64,000 nt of DNA from Deinococcus aetherius (GTDB lineage: Bacteria; Deinococcota; Deinococci; Deinococcales; Deinococcaceae), in NCBI RefSeq assembly GCF_025997855.1, contig NZ_AP026562.1:513692-577691 (forward strand), given 5' to 3'. Both the position numbers and the translations under genes were made by a program. Positions within the stretch are counted from its first letter, which is position 1. Each line of letters opens with the position of its first letter. Below the pieces are notes generated by a model that was not told where the DNA came from, did no database searches, and was given only the letters and a program-made list of their open reading frames with translations. Below, one piece after another: positions 1 through 10,890 of the stretch.

Positions 1-107
1 GTCGGGGCTCCGGCGAGCAACTCGTCAGCGATCCCGTGCACGCACCGTGCGCCCTCCTCGACGGGCACGATGTTGCGCACCAGGGTGTCGAGCAGCACCT
101 CCCCGCG
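1..107 (-). other. possible gene fragment cut by the IS6-like element
   Basis: Read on the minus strand, these bases form one open frame with no stop, giving a peptide that includes VRNIVPVEEGARCVHGIADE. It runs from the window edge to the left end of the adjacent IS. I do not recognise the family. In DNA this rich in GC a 100-base open frame is weak evidence, so this may be non-coding. Confidence 0.2.
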
Positions 108-142
108 GTTCTGGCAAGTTAAGTTCGGTAGGCTGCTGAGCT

Positions 143-803
143 GTGCCTGACCGAAAGCCGTACCGCCACCGTTTCCCCTTGAGCATCATCAGCTACGCCC
201 TGTGGCTCTACCACCGCTTCCCCTCAGCCAGCGGGATGTCCAAGAGTTGCTGCAAGGGCGCGGGATCAGCGTCAGTCACGAAACCCTGCGGCAGTGGAAC
301 ATCAAATTCGCCCCGCTGCTCACCGAAGAACTGCGCCACCGGGAACCCCGTCGGGGTTCCCGGTGGGAGGGGTCAAACACTGACTGTGGCGGGCCGTGGG
401 CGAGCACGGTGCTGTGCTCGACCTCCTGTTCCAACCGTATCGGGACACGGAGGCGGCCTGCACCTTCTTCACCCGGCTGCTCAGTGAACACCAGGTTCCC
501 GAGGTCATCCACACCGACAAGCTGTGGAGCTACGGGGCGGCGATCCGGAAACTTCCCGTGCTCCACAGCGTGGAGCACGTTCAAGTCGCCTCGGCTTTAC
601 GTTGTAACAACCTGGTCGAACAATCGCACCGTCCTACCCGGCAGCAGGAGCGAAGCCAACTAGGCTTCAAGCGACGACGACGGACGCAGGAGTTCCTTGC
701 CCTGCACGCCCGAGTCTCGAACCTTCACCAGCACACCCGAACCACCGTCCCTGCCTCAGCAAGGCGAAGCCATTTGGCGAACGCTCTGCGGTTCTGGGAT
801 TAG
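143..803 (+). pseudogene. IS6-family transposase, frameshifted
   Basis: The transposase can be rebuilt only by joining three frames. The first (from 143) gives the N-terminus YRHRFPLSIIS. The second (from about 202) gives the helix-turn-helix region RDVQELLQGRGISVSHETLR. The third (396-803) gives the catalytic core with VIHTDKLWSYG (second Asp) and NNLVEQSHRPTRQQ (Glu region). The segment that should hold the first catalytic Asp (HLDEV after RGSRW) is lost at the second junction, so the enzyme must be inactive. The copy at 54.6-55.2 kb still carries PLDEVCVKVGG at this place. Family assignment rests on the recognisable IS6 core pattern. Confidence 0.8.
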
Positions 804-811
804 GTGGTGCA

Positions 812-840
812 GCAGGCAGCCTGAACTTCAGGCTGCCTGC
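812..840. terminator. palindrome inside the IS right end
   Basis: Two perfect 14-base arms (GCAGGCAGCCTGAA and its complement) flank a single base. It directly follows the transposase reading frame and lies 13 bp before the GH9 stop codon, so it could stop transcripts from both sides. No U-tract follows. Equivalent hairpins sit at the same place in the other two IS relics (54578-54610, and about 53213-53242), so it is a property of the element. Confidence 0.5.
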
Positions 841-889
841 CAGAAACGTCGGCCTGCCCTCGTTTAGTTGCCACAACCCCCGGTCCCTG

Positions 890-3499
890 TCACCTGTCCT
901 TGTGGGTCTCGTCGAGGAAGGTGGAGACCCAGGCGAGGGGTGCGTTCCAGTTGATGGCGACCTCGTTGAACGATGAGGATCCGATGTCGTCGATGTAGCA
1001 GGTCTGCGGGGCACACCTGCCCCTCAGGACGGCGGCGGTGGGATCGGCCGGGCTGGAGTTCGGGCCGCCTGCCAGCGCGCCGGGGGGCGGAGCGGGAAAT
1101 CTGGAGTCCCGGGCATGCGCCCAAAAGCGGTGGTGCGGGTTCGTCAACGGACGTTCTCCATACCCGGAGACGTAGGACTTGTCCAGGGGGTTGCGGCCCA
1201 GAAGGTAGTTCACGCCTTCCAGGGCCGCGTTCCGGTACCGGATGTTCCCGGTGAGGTGGTAGGCCAGGCCGAGGATGATGCCCCGGTTCATCACGTTGCT
1301 GTTCGAGCCCCAGGGGTAATGCGGCGAGCTGAACGGCAGCCCGTACCCGCGCCGGGGCACCTCGTCGGTGTAGGCATCCGCCGCCCGCAGCAGCTCGGCC
1401 CGGGCCGTCCTCACGTCTCCCTGACGCGGGCGACCTGGTCCCAGGGCGAGGGTAATGATGCCTGCCGCCTTCACGTCCCACCAGGTCAGGTCGTTCTCCA
1501 CACCGCCCCCAGCAGCCCTGAGCACGCGCCGGTACGGCTCCTCTCCCGTCGTGGCGTACAACTCGGCGGCAGCCCAGTAGAACTCGTCTCCCAAGGTGGT
1601 GTCGGCATATGAACCCCCGCCCGTGAAATTGTCGTAGGCGTAGACGGCCGGGTTGCGCTTGGCGGCGTTCCAGGCACGGCGGGCCGCCTGGAGGCACCGC
1701 TGCGCGTAGGCGGGATCCACCCGCGCGAAGACCCGGGCACACTGCGCGGCGGTCGCCGCCAGGTTGAGGGTGGCCGCCGTGGAGGGCGGGTACAGGAAGC
1801 GCCGCTGCGAGTCCTCGTCGGGTCGGGAGGGAAAGTTCGTCCACTGCTCGCTGTGTAGCTTGTGATGCGCCATCCCCGAGGCGTCCACCTCGCTGAACCT
1901 CAGGTTGGAGAGCCTCAGGCGTTGGTCGCCGACCGGCAGACGCAGCCTCTGGCCGTCCGGCACCTGCATCCTCAGCAGGAAGTCCATCTCCCAGCGGGCC
2001 TCGTCCAGCAGGTCGTTCATGCCGTTGGCGTGCTCGGGAATACGCAGGCGGCCGTCCGCGAAGGGCTGGGTTCCTGAAAACCGCAGGCCCGTCTCGTAGA
2101 GGTTCATGAGCGTCCAGACCGAGATGCCGCCGTTCACCACGTACCGGCCGTGGTCACCCGCGTCGTACCAGCCGCCTCCGGCGTTCAGGGTGTAGCGGCA
2201 GCCCGGCCAGGTGTTTCCCTGGGCGTCCCGGCCGGCGAAGCAGGTGACGGCCCCGTCCCCCCGGTTCCCCAGGTGTCCGGCGGGCCGGGCCCACCTGCTG
2301 TTCCCGACGTACTTCGCCTCGATGGGGATGCCGCTGCGGTTGTGGTAGAAGTACGCCAGCGCGTCGTACTTCAAGGAGGCGTACAGGTCCCCCGCGATGC
2401 GGAAGGGGTGGCTGCGCAGGCCTCCCACCTCCAGCACGTACCCGTCGCCGACGGTTCGGAAGCCCGAGAAATCGACCTGATGAACGAAGTCTCCGGAGAC
2501 CGGGTCTGTCCCGAACACGCGGCTGCGACCCCGGGCGAGTCTCCGGCCATCCGGGCCGAGCAGGGTCCAGGCGAGCGGCACCGCCGACTCGTAGGCGACG
2601 GCGGCGAGTTTGGGCGCGCCGGGGAAATATCCCACCTGGTTGACGCGCACCTCGGCCCGGTCGTTCACCTGGGCCGAAACGGGTCCCGGCGCGAACGTCG
2701 GTCCCCTCACCGAGATGTTGCTCAGGCACACCCGCGTGGCCTTCTGCCCGCCCAACTTGAACTGCAAGGAGGCCTGCGCGTCGTTCGCCCCGGTCATGTC
2801 GAAGGTGAAGCGGTAGGTCCGGGCAGCCTGGGTGACCCGGGCAACCTGCTGATCGAAGTATGCCGGGTAGGGCGACGTTTCCTGTTCCAGCAGGACCTTG
2901 AAGGCGGTGGGCTCGTCGGCGCGGGCCGTGAAGGAGACCGTGTACTTCGCCTCCCTCATCAGGCCCAGCCGGTTCTGGCCGAAGACCACGTCCCAGGGGT
3001 TAACCCCGGGCTTGACGACCTTCAGACACACCTCGCCGTTCCTGGCCGTGACCGCCGGGTCTCCCGCCACCCACCAGGGAGCCCGACCATTCTGGAACCC
3101 GCTGTTCCTGAGAAGGTTGCTCACGCCGATGGCCACCGGGACGGGGCGTGACAGGGCGTCTTGTCCGGACCAGTCGAAGGCCTGCGCCGTATAGATGTGC
3201 TCGCCGCTCAGGGTCGAGGGCGCTCGCACGGTCAGCGTGTAGGGTGCCGCTCTGTCCTCGCCGATCTTTTTGCCCCGGTCGTAGAACACGACCCGCGCGA
3301 TGCCGCTCGTGTCCGCCGCCCTCGCCGTCAGGGTGAGGGGGCCGCCGACCGGAACGGTCATGGCGCTCGACGTCAGGGAGACGGTCGGCGGTGCCGTGTC
3401 GCCCCTGCCCGGTCGCCCCTGCCCGGAAAGCACCTGACAGGACGAGAGGGTTGTGGCGACCAGCAGGAGAACTATGTGCTGTGGGGCGTTTTTGTACAT
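890..3499 (-). CDS. GH9 family glycoside hydrolase (endoglucanase-like) lipoprotein
   Basis: This 869-residue protein should cut beta-1,4-glucans or related plant glucans outside the cytoplasm. It begins with a lipoprotein signal (LLLVATTLSSC, lipobox Cys at residue 21). Next come a bacterial Ig-like module (about 36-125), a CBM4/9-like carbohydrate-binding module (about 128-270), the N-terminal Ig domain typical of GH9 (RVNQVGYFPGAPK, about 283-370), and the catalytic barrel. The GH9 signatures are clear: WYDAGDHGRYVVNGG with Asp446 and Asp449, PHHRFWA, and SSFNEVAINW with the acid Glu near 846. The start is preceded by AGGAGAAGGAGAGG. It is transcribed away from the esterase/GH140 fusion at 4314. 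The exact substrate cannot be read from sequence. Confidence 0.9.
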   Translation of the reverse strand: MYKNAPQHIVLLLVATTLSSCQVLSGQGRPGRGDTAPPTVSLTSSAMTVPVGGPLTLTARAADTSGIARVVFYDRGKKIGEDRAAPYTLTVRAPSTLSGEHIYTAQAFDWSGQDALSRPVPVAIGVSNLLRNSGFQNGRAPWWVAGDPAVTARNGEVCLKVVKPGVNPWDVVFGQNRLGLMREAKYTVSFTARADEPTAFKVLLEQETSPYPAYFDQQVARVTQAARTYRFTFDMTGANDAQASLQFKLGGQKATRVCLSNISVRGPTFAPGPVSAQVNDRAEVRVNQVGYFPGAPKLAAVAYESAVPLAWTLLGPDGRRLARGRSRVFGTDPVSGDFVHQVDFSGFRTVGDGYVLEVGGLRSHPFRIAGDLYASLKYDALAYFYHNRSGIPIEAKYVGNSRWARPAGHLGNRGDGAVTCFAGRDAQGNTWPGCRYTLNAGGGWYDAGDHGRYVVNGGISVWTLMNLYETGLRFSGTQPFADGRLRIPEHANGMNDLLDEARWEMDFLLRMQVPDGQRLRLPVGDQRLRLSNLRFSEVDASGMAHHKLHSEQWTNFPSRPDEDSQRRFLYPPSTAATLNLAATAAQCARVFARVDPAYAQRCLQAARRAWNAAKRNPAVYAYDNFTGGGSYADTTLGDEFYWAAAELYATTGEEPYRRVLRAAGGGVENDLTWWDVKAAGIITLALGPGRPRQGDVRTARAELLRAADAYTDEVPRRGYGLPFSSPHYPWGSNSNVMNRGIILGLAYHLTGNIRYRNAALEGVNYLLGRNPLDKSYVSGYGERPLTNPHHRFWAHARDSRFPAPPPGALAGGPNSSPADPTAAVLRGRCAPQTCYIDDIGSSSFNEVAINWNAPLAWVSTFLDETHKDR

Positions 3500-4313
3500 C
3501 CTCTCCTTCTCCTCAGGCTTTCGCGGTGGAGCACGGGCTTCATCTGTATAATTATAAACTTGAACTTAAGACGGTGGTGTCAGGTCCCCTTCTGAGAGGC
3601 CCTTCTTGAAGGCTGTCGGCGGTGAACCGGACACCTCGACGATCCCCGCCGACAGAGAGTGAGCGTTCGCCGACCGCAGGGCCGGGGGTTCCCGCTGTCC
3701 CCCAGCTTCCGTGGGCTCTGGGCCCGTTATGGTCGCCGTCGGCGGCCCGGTGGCAGCCCGTGGGGAAGCTGGCGGCGAACGCCCGGGGTCTTTGCCCACA
3801 GCGGGGCCGTCCGGGCAGAGGGGAGCCGTGGCCCCGTGCCCCGGACGGCCCGCTCCTTCCGTGAGGGGTTCTTGGAGCCCCCCAGGTCTCTCATACAGTC
3901 AGGCTTGCTTCCGCCCCCCGTCTTCGGCATACTGGCGGGGCCGCGGGTGCGGTGTCCCGTCTGAGTGACGCCCCCGACGATAACTGAAGCGTTCAGCGCT
4001 GCTGACCAGCGGCCCTGCCCCCGCACACGGACCATTCCGTCGCGGACCTTCGGTGATCACGGCACGTTCGGAGGTGCACCTCGCATGACCGCGACCCATC
4101 CCCTTTCCTCACGCTTCCACCGTCCGCTTTACCCCCCACCGGGGCGGCGGTCGGAGGATAGCGGCGAAGGGAACGACGGCGACCGGCTCTCCCCGCGTCC
4201 GGGTGAGACGCGCGGCTGGGGGACAGGTTGAGCGGTCATCGTCCGCCGTGTGGGCGAGGGGCTGGTACCCCTCCCATTCCCCCGGACGGCCCACCTCCCC
4301 AAGGAGAGCCCGC
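3500..4313. other. intergenic region between two divergent polysaccharide genes
   Basis: No convincing gene. An AT-rich island at 3545-3570 contains TATAATTATA, a -10-like sequence on both strands, about 50 bases upstream of the GH9 start. Two inverted repeats follow: CCTTCTTGAAGG (3601-3612), and 10-base arms CTGTCGGCGG (3613-3622) with CCGCCGACAG (3646-3655). These could be operator or terminator structures. The rest of the stretch shows no coding signal I would defend. Confidence 0.45.
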
Positions 4314-6791
4314 ATGCTGATCGCAACCCACGTCTCAAGACTGAAATGGATGACCGCCGCCGTCCTCACGCTGGGCCTGCTGTCGTCCGGGTGTGCCGAG
4401 CCCGGGGCAGTCCGGGCCCAGACGACACCCGGCCCCTCCACCTCCGCCCGCGCGCTCAAGGTCATGCCGCTGGGGGACTCGATCACGGACGGGTACAACG
4501 TTCCGGGTGGTTACCGGACCGAGCTGTACCGCAGGCTGTCCGGGCAGGTGCCCGGGCTCAACTTCGTCGGCTCCCTGCAAAATGGCCCCGGCACCCTGGC
4601 CGACCGTGATCACGAGGGTCACAGCGGGTGGCGCATCGACGAACTCGCCGCCCAGGTGGACCAGTGGCTGGACCGCTCTCAGCCCGATGTCGTTCTCCTG
4701 ATGATCGGCACCAACGACATCATCCAGAACCGTGACGTGCCGGGGGCTCCGGCCCGGCTGGGCCGTCTGCTCGACCAGATGTTCGCCCGACGTCCGGACC
4801 TGCGGATTCTGGTCTCTTCCCTTCCTCCCCTGCAAAATCCGGGGGAGAACCGCCGGGTGGAGCAGTACAACGCGGCCATCCCCGGGCTGGTCAAGAGTCG
4901 GGCCGATGGGGGCAGGAAGATCACCTTCGTGAATGCGGGGGCCGCGCTCACCCTCGCCGACCTGGCGGACGGGGTTCATCCCACTGCGAGCGGCTACAAC
5001 AAGCTCGCGGGCCTCTGGTACCAGGCCCTGCGTCAGACGCCGGGGGTGGTCCGGGTGCAGCCGGTGCCTGACCGTGTCTTCCTGGAGCCCGCGCCGGGTG
5101 GAAGCGTTGTCAACGAGTCCGGCGCCTCCCGGGGACAGGCGGTGGGGTTGTGGTCGGCGGACCACCGGGCCCGGTTCGTGGTGCCCGCTACCCTGCCCGC
5201 CGGCTCCTACGCCCTGGGTCTGACCGCCCGCGCCGACGAGTACCGGGGCTGGCCTGTCGTCGCGTTGAAGCGGGGGAACACCCGGATCGGCACCGCCACC
5301 CTGACCTCGAAGACCTACGCCACCTACGCCCTGGGCACCGTCTCCCTCGCTCCCGGACAGGTTCTGGAGGTGGAATTCACTAACGACGCGCTCGGCAGCC
5401 GGGCGGGCGAGGACCGCAATGCCATCGTTGATCACCTCACCCTGGTCCCGGCCCGGGCCCGCGCCTCACAGAACACGGCACAGAACACGGCCCGGACCGC
5501 TCAGCCGACAGCGACCGGGGGCCGCCTGACTGTCTCACCCGACGGGAGGCGGCTGGAGTACGCGGACGGGCGGCCCTTCCTGTACTGGGCCGACACCGGC
5601 TGGGAACTGTTTCACCGCCTGAACCGCGACGACGCGCGCCAGTATCTCCAGAGGCGCAAGGAGCAGGGCTTCACGGTGATCCAGGCCGTGGCCCTCGCCG
5701 AACTCGACGGCCTCACCAAGCCCAATGCCCAGGGCGACCTGCCGCTCGTCGGCAAGGACCCCGCCCGCCCCGCCGTGACCCCGGGGAGCAGTCCCAATGA
5801 CCCCGCGCAGTACGACTACTGGGACCACGTGGACTATGTGGTGGACCAGGCCGCCTCGCTGGGGCTGGTCGTCGCGCTGCTGCCCAGCTGGGGCCGTTGG
5901 GTGAACAACGAGCCGATCTTTACCCCGGCCTCGGCCAGGAGTTACGGGACCTTCCTGGGGAAGCGGTACAAGGACAAGCCGGTGATCTGGGTGATGGGGG
6001 GAGACCGGGTTCCCGAGACGGCCGCACACTCCGAGGTCTGGCGAGCGCTGGCCGAGGGCATCGAGCAGGGCGTCGGGGGGCGGGACCGGGCATTGATCAC
6101 CTACCACCCGCACGGGGGCAAGACCTCCGCCGAGTATTTTCACGACGAGCCGTGGCTGGATTTCAACATGTGGCAAACCGGCCACTGCCGCGATCAGCAG
6201 GAGGCGGCCAAGCTGCTGAGCACCTTCGGGCGCACTCCGGTCAAGCCGGTGATCAACGCCGAGCCGGTGTACGAGAACCACGCGGTCTGCCACGATGAGG
6301 ACAACGGCTTCGCCGACGAGGTAGACGTGCGGAACGTCGCGTACTGGAGCATGTTCGCGGGCGCAGCGGGGCACAGCTACGGCCACCGCATCATCTGGGG
6401 CTTCGACGTGTACAGCGGCGATAAGGCGTGGCTCAAAGCGATGCAGGCGCCGGGGGCACGGCAGTTGGGGTACCTGAAGCGGCTGCTGGAGTCCCGCCCG
6501 GCCCAGGGGCGGGTGCCCGACGAGACGCTGGTGAAGGGGAGTTTCACGGGCACGCGGCCCGTCGTGTCGCTGCGCGGGCAGGACTACGCCTGGGTGTACC
6601 TACCGGACGGCGGCGCGGCCACCGTGACGCTGGGGCGGGTGGGGGGCCAGCGGGTCCGGGCGGCGTGGTTCAATCCCCGCACCGGGAACAGGGCGACGAT
6701 AGGCACCTTCACGAACTCCGGCGAGCGTGCCTTCTCCTCCCCCTCGAAGGGTCATGGCCAGGACTGGGTGCTGCTGATCGAGCGGGCCTGA
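4314..6791 (+). CDS. CE3-like SGNH esterase / CBM-like / GH140-like (DUF4038) fusion lipoprotein
   Basis: 825 residues from the ATG preceded by AAGGAGAGCCCGC; the frame is open further upstream, but this start gives a lipoprotein signal (TLGLLSSGC). Residues about 45-240 are an SGNH hydrolase of the CE3 acetylxylan-esterase pattern: MPLGDSITDG, DHEGHSGWRIDEL, LMIGTNDI and DGVHPTASGY. A beta-sandwich, CBM-like domain follows (about 255-385). A DUF4038 barrel (FLYWADTGWELFHRLNRDDA, about 415-730) then resembles GH140 apiosidases that attack rhamnogalacturonan II, and the C-terminus matches the small beta domain (PF12904-like) often found after DUF4038. Domain families are recognised by motif; the combined activity, deacetylation plus glycosidic cleavage of one substrate, is inference. 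Confidence 0.8.
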   Translation: MLIATHVSRLKWMTAAVLTLGLLSSGCAEPGAVRAQTTPGPSTSARALKVMPLGDSITDGYNVPGGYRTELYRRLSGQVPGLNFVGSLQNGPGTLADRDHEGHSGWRIDELAAQVDQWLDRSQPDVVLLMIGTNDIIQNRDVPGAPARLGRLLDQMFARRPDLRILVSSLPPLQNPGENRRVEQYNAAIPGLVKSRADGGRKITFVNAGAALTLADLADGVHPTASGYNKLAGLWYQALRQTPGVVRVQPVPDRVFLEPAPGGSVVNESGASRGQAVGLWSADHRARFVVPATLPAGSYALGLTARADEYRGWPVVALKRGNTRIGTATLTSKTYATYALGTVSLAPGQVLEVEFTNDALGSRAGEDRNAIVDHLTLVPARARASQNTAQNTARTAQPTATGGRLTVSPDGRRLEYADGRPFLYWADTGWELFHRLNRDDARQYLQRRKEQGFTVIQAVALAELDGLTKPNAQGDLPLVGKDPARPAVTPGSSPNDPAQYDYWDHVDYVVDQAASLGLVVALLPSWGRWVNNEPIFTPASARSYGTFLGKRYKDKPVIWVMGGDRVPETAAHSEVWRALAEGIEQGVGGRDRALITYHPHGGKTSAEYFHDEPWLDFNMWQTGHCRDQQEAAKLLSTFGRTPVKPVINAEPVYENHAVCHDEDNGFADEVDVRNVAYWSMFAGAAGHSYGHRIIWGFDVYSGDKAWLKAMQAPGARQLGYLKRLLESRPAQGRVPDETLVKGSFTGTRPVVSLRGQDYAWVYLPDGGAATVTLGRVGGQRVRAAWFNPRTGNRATIGTFTNSGERAFSSPSKGHGQDWVLLIERA

Positions 6792-6861
6792 GGCGAGCAC
6801 TCGCCCTGATCGCCCCGGGGTTCATGCAGACGAGTCTGGTCCACCACTCCGGCAGAAGGAG

Positions 6862-6896
6862 AACGTCGCCTGCTCCAGCAAGAGCAAGGCGGCGTT
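6862..6896 (+). terminator. probable terminator after the esterase/GH140 gene
   Basis: Arms AACGTCGCC (6862-6870) and GGCGGCGTT (6888-6896) pair with one mismatch and are followed by TCGTCTG, with only a weak T run. It sits between the plus-strand fusion gene and the 3' end of the convergent copA gene. Confidence 0.4.
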
Positions 6897-6929
6897 TCGT
6901 CTGTGGATGAAGCCGACTGGAGGCCCGAT

Positions 6930-9437
<2,508 letters not shown>

Positions 9438-9448
9438 CTCTGCCTCCT

Positions 9449-9503
9449 ATCCCCCCGGGGGGGATCATGGAAAGAGCATAGGCCAAGAGGTCGGGCAAGG
9501 CAA
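9449..9503 (-). promoter_or_regulatory. copA promoter with CsoR-type operator
   Basis: On the minus strand, a -35 TTGCCT (9498-9503) and a -10 TATGCT (9475-9480) are separated by exactly 17 bases. The near-perfect palindrome ATCCCCCCGGGGGGGAT (9449-9465) lies just downstream of the -10, over the expected transcription start and before the ribosome site. GC-rich inverted repeats of this kind are known CsoR-family operators. That CsoR binds here is inferred from layout. Confidence 0.7.
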
Positions 9504-9554
9504 GTCTTTTCTCGGTCGTTGAGGGAGAGTGAAAGCCAAGTCCGTCGCTTCCCC

Positions 9555-9589
9555 TTGAAACCCTCCCGGGGGGGCTGTATCCTTCTGCC
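9555..9589 (+). promoter_or_regulatory. copZ-csoR promoter with operator in the spacer, leaderless type
   Basis: TTGAAA (9555-9560) and TATCCT (9578-9583) are spaced by exactly 17 bases, and the spacer is largely filled by the inverted repeat CCCTCCCGGGGGGG. The copZ ATG begins 7 bases after the -10 ends, so transcription should start at or next to the A of the ATG, giving a leaderless mRNA. There is no ribosome site. A repressor bound in the spacer would block polymerase directly. Confidence 0.7.
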
Positions 9590-9793
9590 ATGACGACGGA
9601 ACTGACGGTTACCGGAATGAGCTGCGGCCACTGCGAGAAGGCGGTCACCGGCGCCCTGAAGAGCGTGCCCGGGGTGCAGGATGTGCGTGTGGACCTGCAA
9701 GGCGGCACGGCGACGGTGCAGGGCGAGGCTGACCCCCAGGCGCTGATCGCCGCTGTGGCCGAAGAGGGCTACGGGGCTCAGGTGCGCGGTTGA
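9590..9793 (+). CDS. copZ: copper chaperone CopZ
   Basis: A 67-residue single heavy-metal-associated domain with the Cu(I) motif GMSCGHC (Cys12 and Cys15). It should carry Cu(I) in the cytoplasm to CopA and to the CsoR sensor. It is divergent from copA and is followed after a single base by csoR. Its ATG sits directly behind the -10 element, suggesting a leaderless transcript. Confidence 0.93.
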   Translation: MTTELTVTGMSCGHCEKAVTGALKSVPGVQDVRVDLQGGTATVQGEADPQALIAAVAEEGYGAQVRG

Positions 9794-9794
9794 C

Positions 9795-10109
9795 ATGACC
9801 CAAGCCAAGACCGAGCCTGCCGCTCACATGGGGCATCACCTGTGTATGCCCGAGGACGCCCGCAAGCGCGCTGCCCGGCGCCTGAAGATTGCCCGGGGGC
9901 ACCTCGACAGCATCGTGACGATGCTGGAGCAGGAGGATGCTTACTGTGTGGACGTGTTGCGGCAGATCAAGGCGGTGCAGGGGGCGCTCTCGGGCGCGGG
10001 GGAGGTCGTGCTGCGCGGCCACCTCGAAGCCCACGTCGCCACCGCCTCCACCCGGGGGGACAGTGTGGAGATCGTCGAGGAACTGATGGAAGCCCTCAAG
10101 TACACCTGA
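9795..10109 (+). CDS. csoR: CsoR-family metal-sensing repressor, C-H-H type
   Basis: This 104-residue all-helical repressor belongs to the CsoR/RcnR (DUF156) family; binding Cu(I) should release it from DNA. Candidate ligands are Cys51, His76 and His80 (YCVDV, RGHLEAH). The third position is His rather than the Cys of Mycobacterium and Bacillus CsoR, as reported for the Thermus thermophilus protein that responds to several metals. An extra H-x-x-HHLC cluster lies at residues 11-17, near the N-terminus. The ATG is one base after the copZ stop and lacks its own clear ribosome site, so translation is probably coupled. The likely targets are the two palindromes at 9449-9465 and 9561-9575. Confidence 0.92.
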   Translation: MTQAKTEPAAHMGHHLCMPEDARKRAARRLKIARGHLDSIVTMLEQEDAYCVDVLRQIKAVQGALSGAGEVVLRGHLEAHVATASTRGDSVEIVEELMEALKYT

Positions 10110-10126
10110 ACGGCGGAGCTTGGACC

Positions 10127-10153
10127 GGTGGGCGGTCAACCTGGCTGCCCACC
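10127..10153 (+). terminator. hairpin after csoR
   Basis: Arms GGTGGGC (10127-10133) and GCCCACC (10147-10153) follow the csoR stop by 17 bases. No T run follows, so termination is uncertain. The next 160 bases, up to 10314, show no gene. Confidence 0.3.
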
Positions 10154-10314
10154 GCGTTCTTCGGGCGCTGTTCCCCGGTCGGGGGAGCGGATTACGTACG
10201 CTGGCCGGAGAGGTCCGCTCCGTCCGCTGCCCCACTCCCGGGTCGTGGGGAGTGGCTGCGCCGCCGGGCGGGCCACGCCTCCGCCCGCACGGGGTACCCT
10301 GAAGGGGGGACAGG

Positions 10315-10734
10315 ATGAGTCAGGACCGTGCCCAGCCGCTCGCCACCGTCTAGAGACTTCCCTCGCTGCGCTTCGGGGGCAACGGGGCCCTGATGGCGGC
10401 CCTGTTCGTCCTGACCTGCGCCCTGATGCTCAGCGTGCCCTGCTCGCCGGGCTCGGCGCCCTGTACGTCCTGGTCGCCATCGTCGGCTTCGCGGCGGTGC
10501 AGTGCCGGGGCGGCGTCGCCCGGGGACTGGTGTACCTGGGCACGCAGCATCTGCTCGGCATGGAGCTGATGGCGCTCGGCGGTATCGGGGTCGGCAACAC
10601 CCTGCTCCTGCTCCTCGTGCTCAGCCAGGCCACCCGGGTCCTGTCGCTGGGGTGGGACGAGCGTGCTGGGCAAGCTCGGGGTGCGCGACCGGACCCGGGC
10701 CGCCCTCCAGGCGCGGGCCCTCGGGCTGCTTTGA
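10315..10734 (+). pseudogene. remnant of a two-component system: sensor-kinase N-terminus joined to a LuxR-type regulator C-terminus
   Basis: An ATG at 10315 with a good ribosome site (AGGGGGGACAGG) starts MSQDRAQPLATV, then a TAG stop. The same line of sequence continues as membrane segments in two frames (ALMAALFVLTCALMLS; LAGLGALYVLVAIVGFAAV; GIGVGNTLLLLLVLSQATR), requiring at least one frameshift. At about 10660 it switches to VLGKLGVRDRTRAALQARA, the end of a LuxR/NarL DNA-binding domain, and stops at 10734. The simplest reading is a kinase-regulator operon collapsed by an internal deletion and then decayed. The kinase label is inferred from the membrane pattern and the regulator tail. 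Confidence 0.6.
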
Positions 10735-10890
10735 CGCCTGTCGGCGTTCGGACACCCGCGACCGGGGATTCCGGCCTGAGCGTCAGGAGGAGGGGCCAAG
10801 GGCGGGGTCATGGGGTGGAGGGCTCATGGGCCACAGCCAGGCCGCCCTCTCCGGGGTACGGGCGCCTCGCGGCGGGCCGCGCTCGCCCCC

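Larger units (their letters stand above)
108..877 (+). mobile_element. degenerate IS6-family-like insertion sequence, copy 1
   Basis: The ends form imperfect inverted repeats: GTTCTGGCAAGTTAAG at 108-123, and the reverse complement of 862-877 reads GTTGTGGCAACTAAAC. Between them lies a broken transposase (143-803) and, just inside the right end, a near-perfect palindrome. A second, shorter copy with the same ends lies at 54542-55196, and a lone right end at 53167-53250. The roughly 770 bp length suits an IS6-type element. The right end stops about 12 bp short of the stop codon of the GH9 gene. I could not define a target-site duplication. Confidence 0.75.

Noticed and set aside
4203..4313. 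Earlier start for the esterase/GH140 fusion
   Set aside because: The added 37 residues are Arg/Ser-rich and would bury the lipoprotein signal; the ATG at 4314 has a proper ribosome site.
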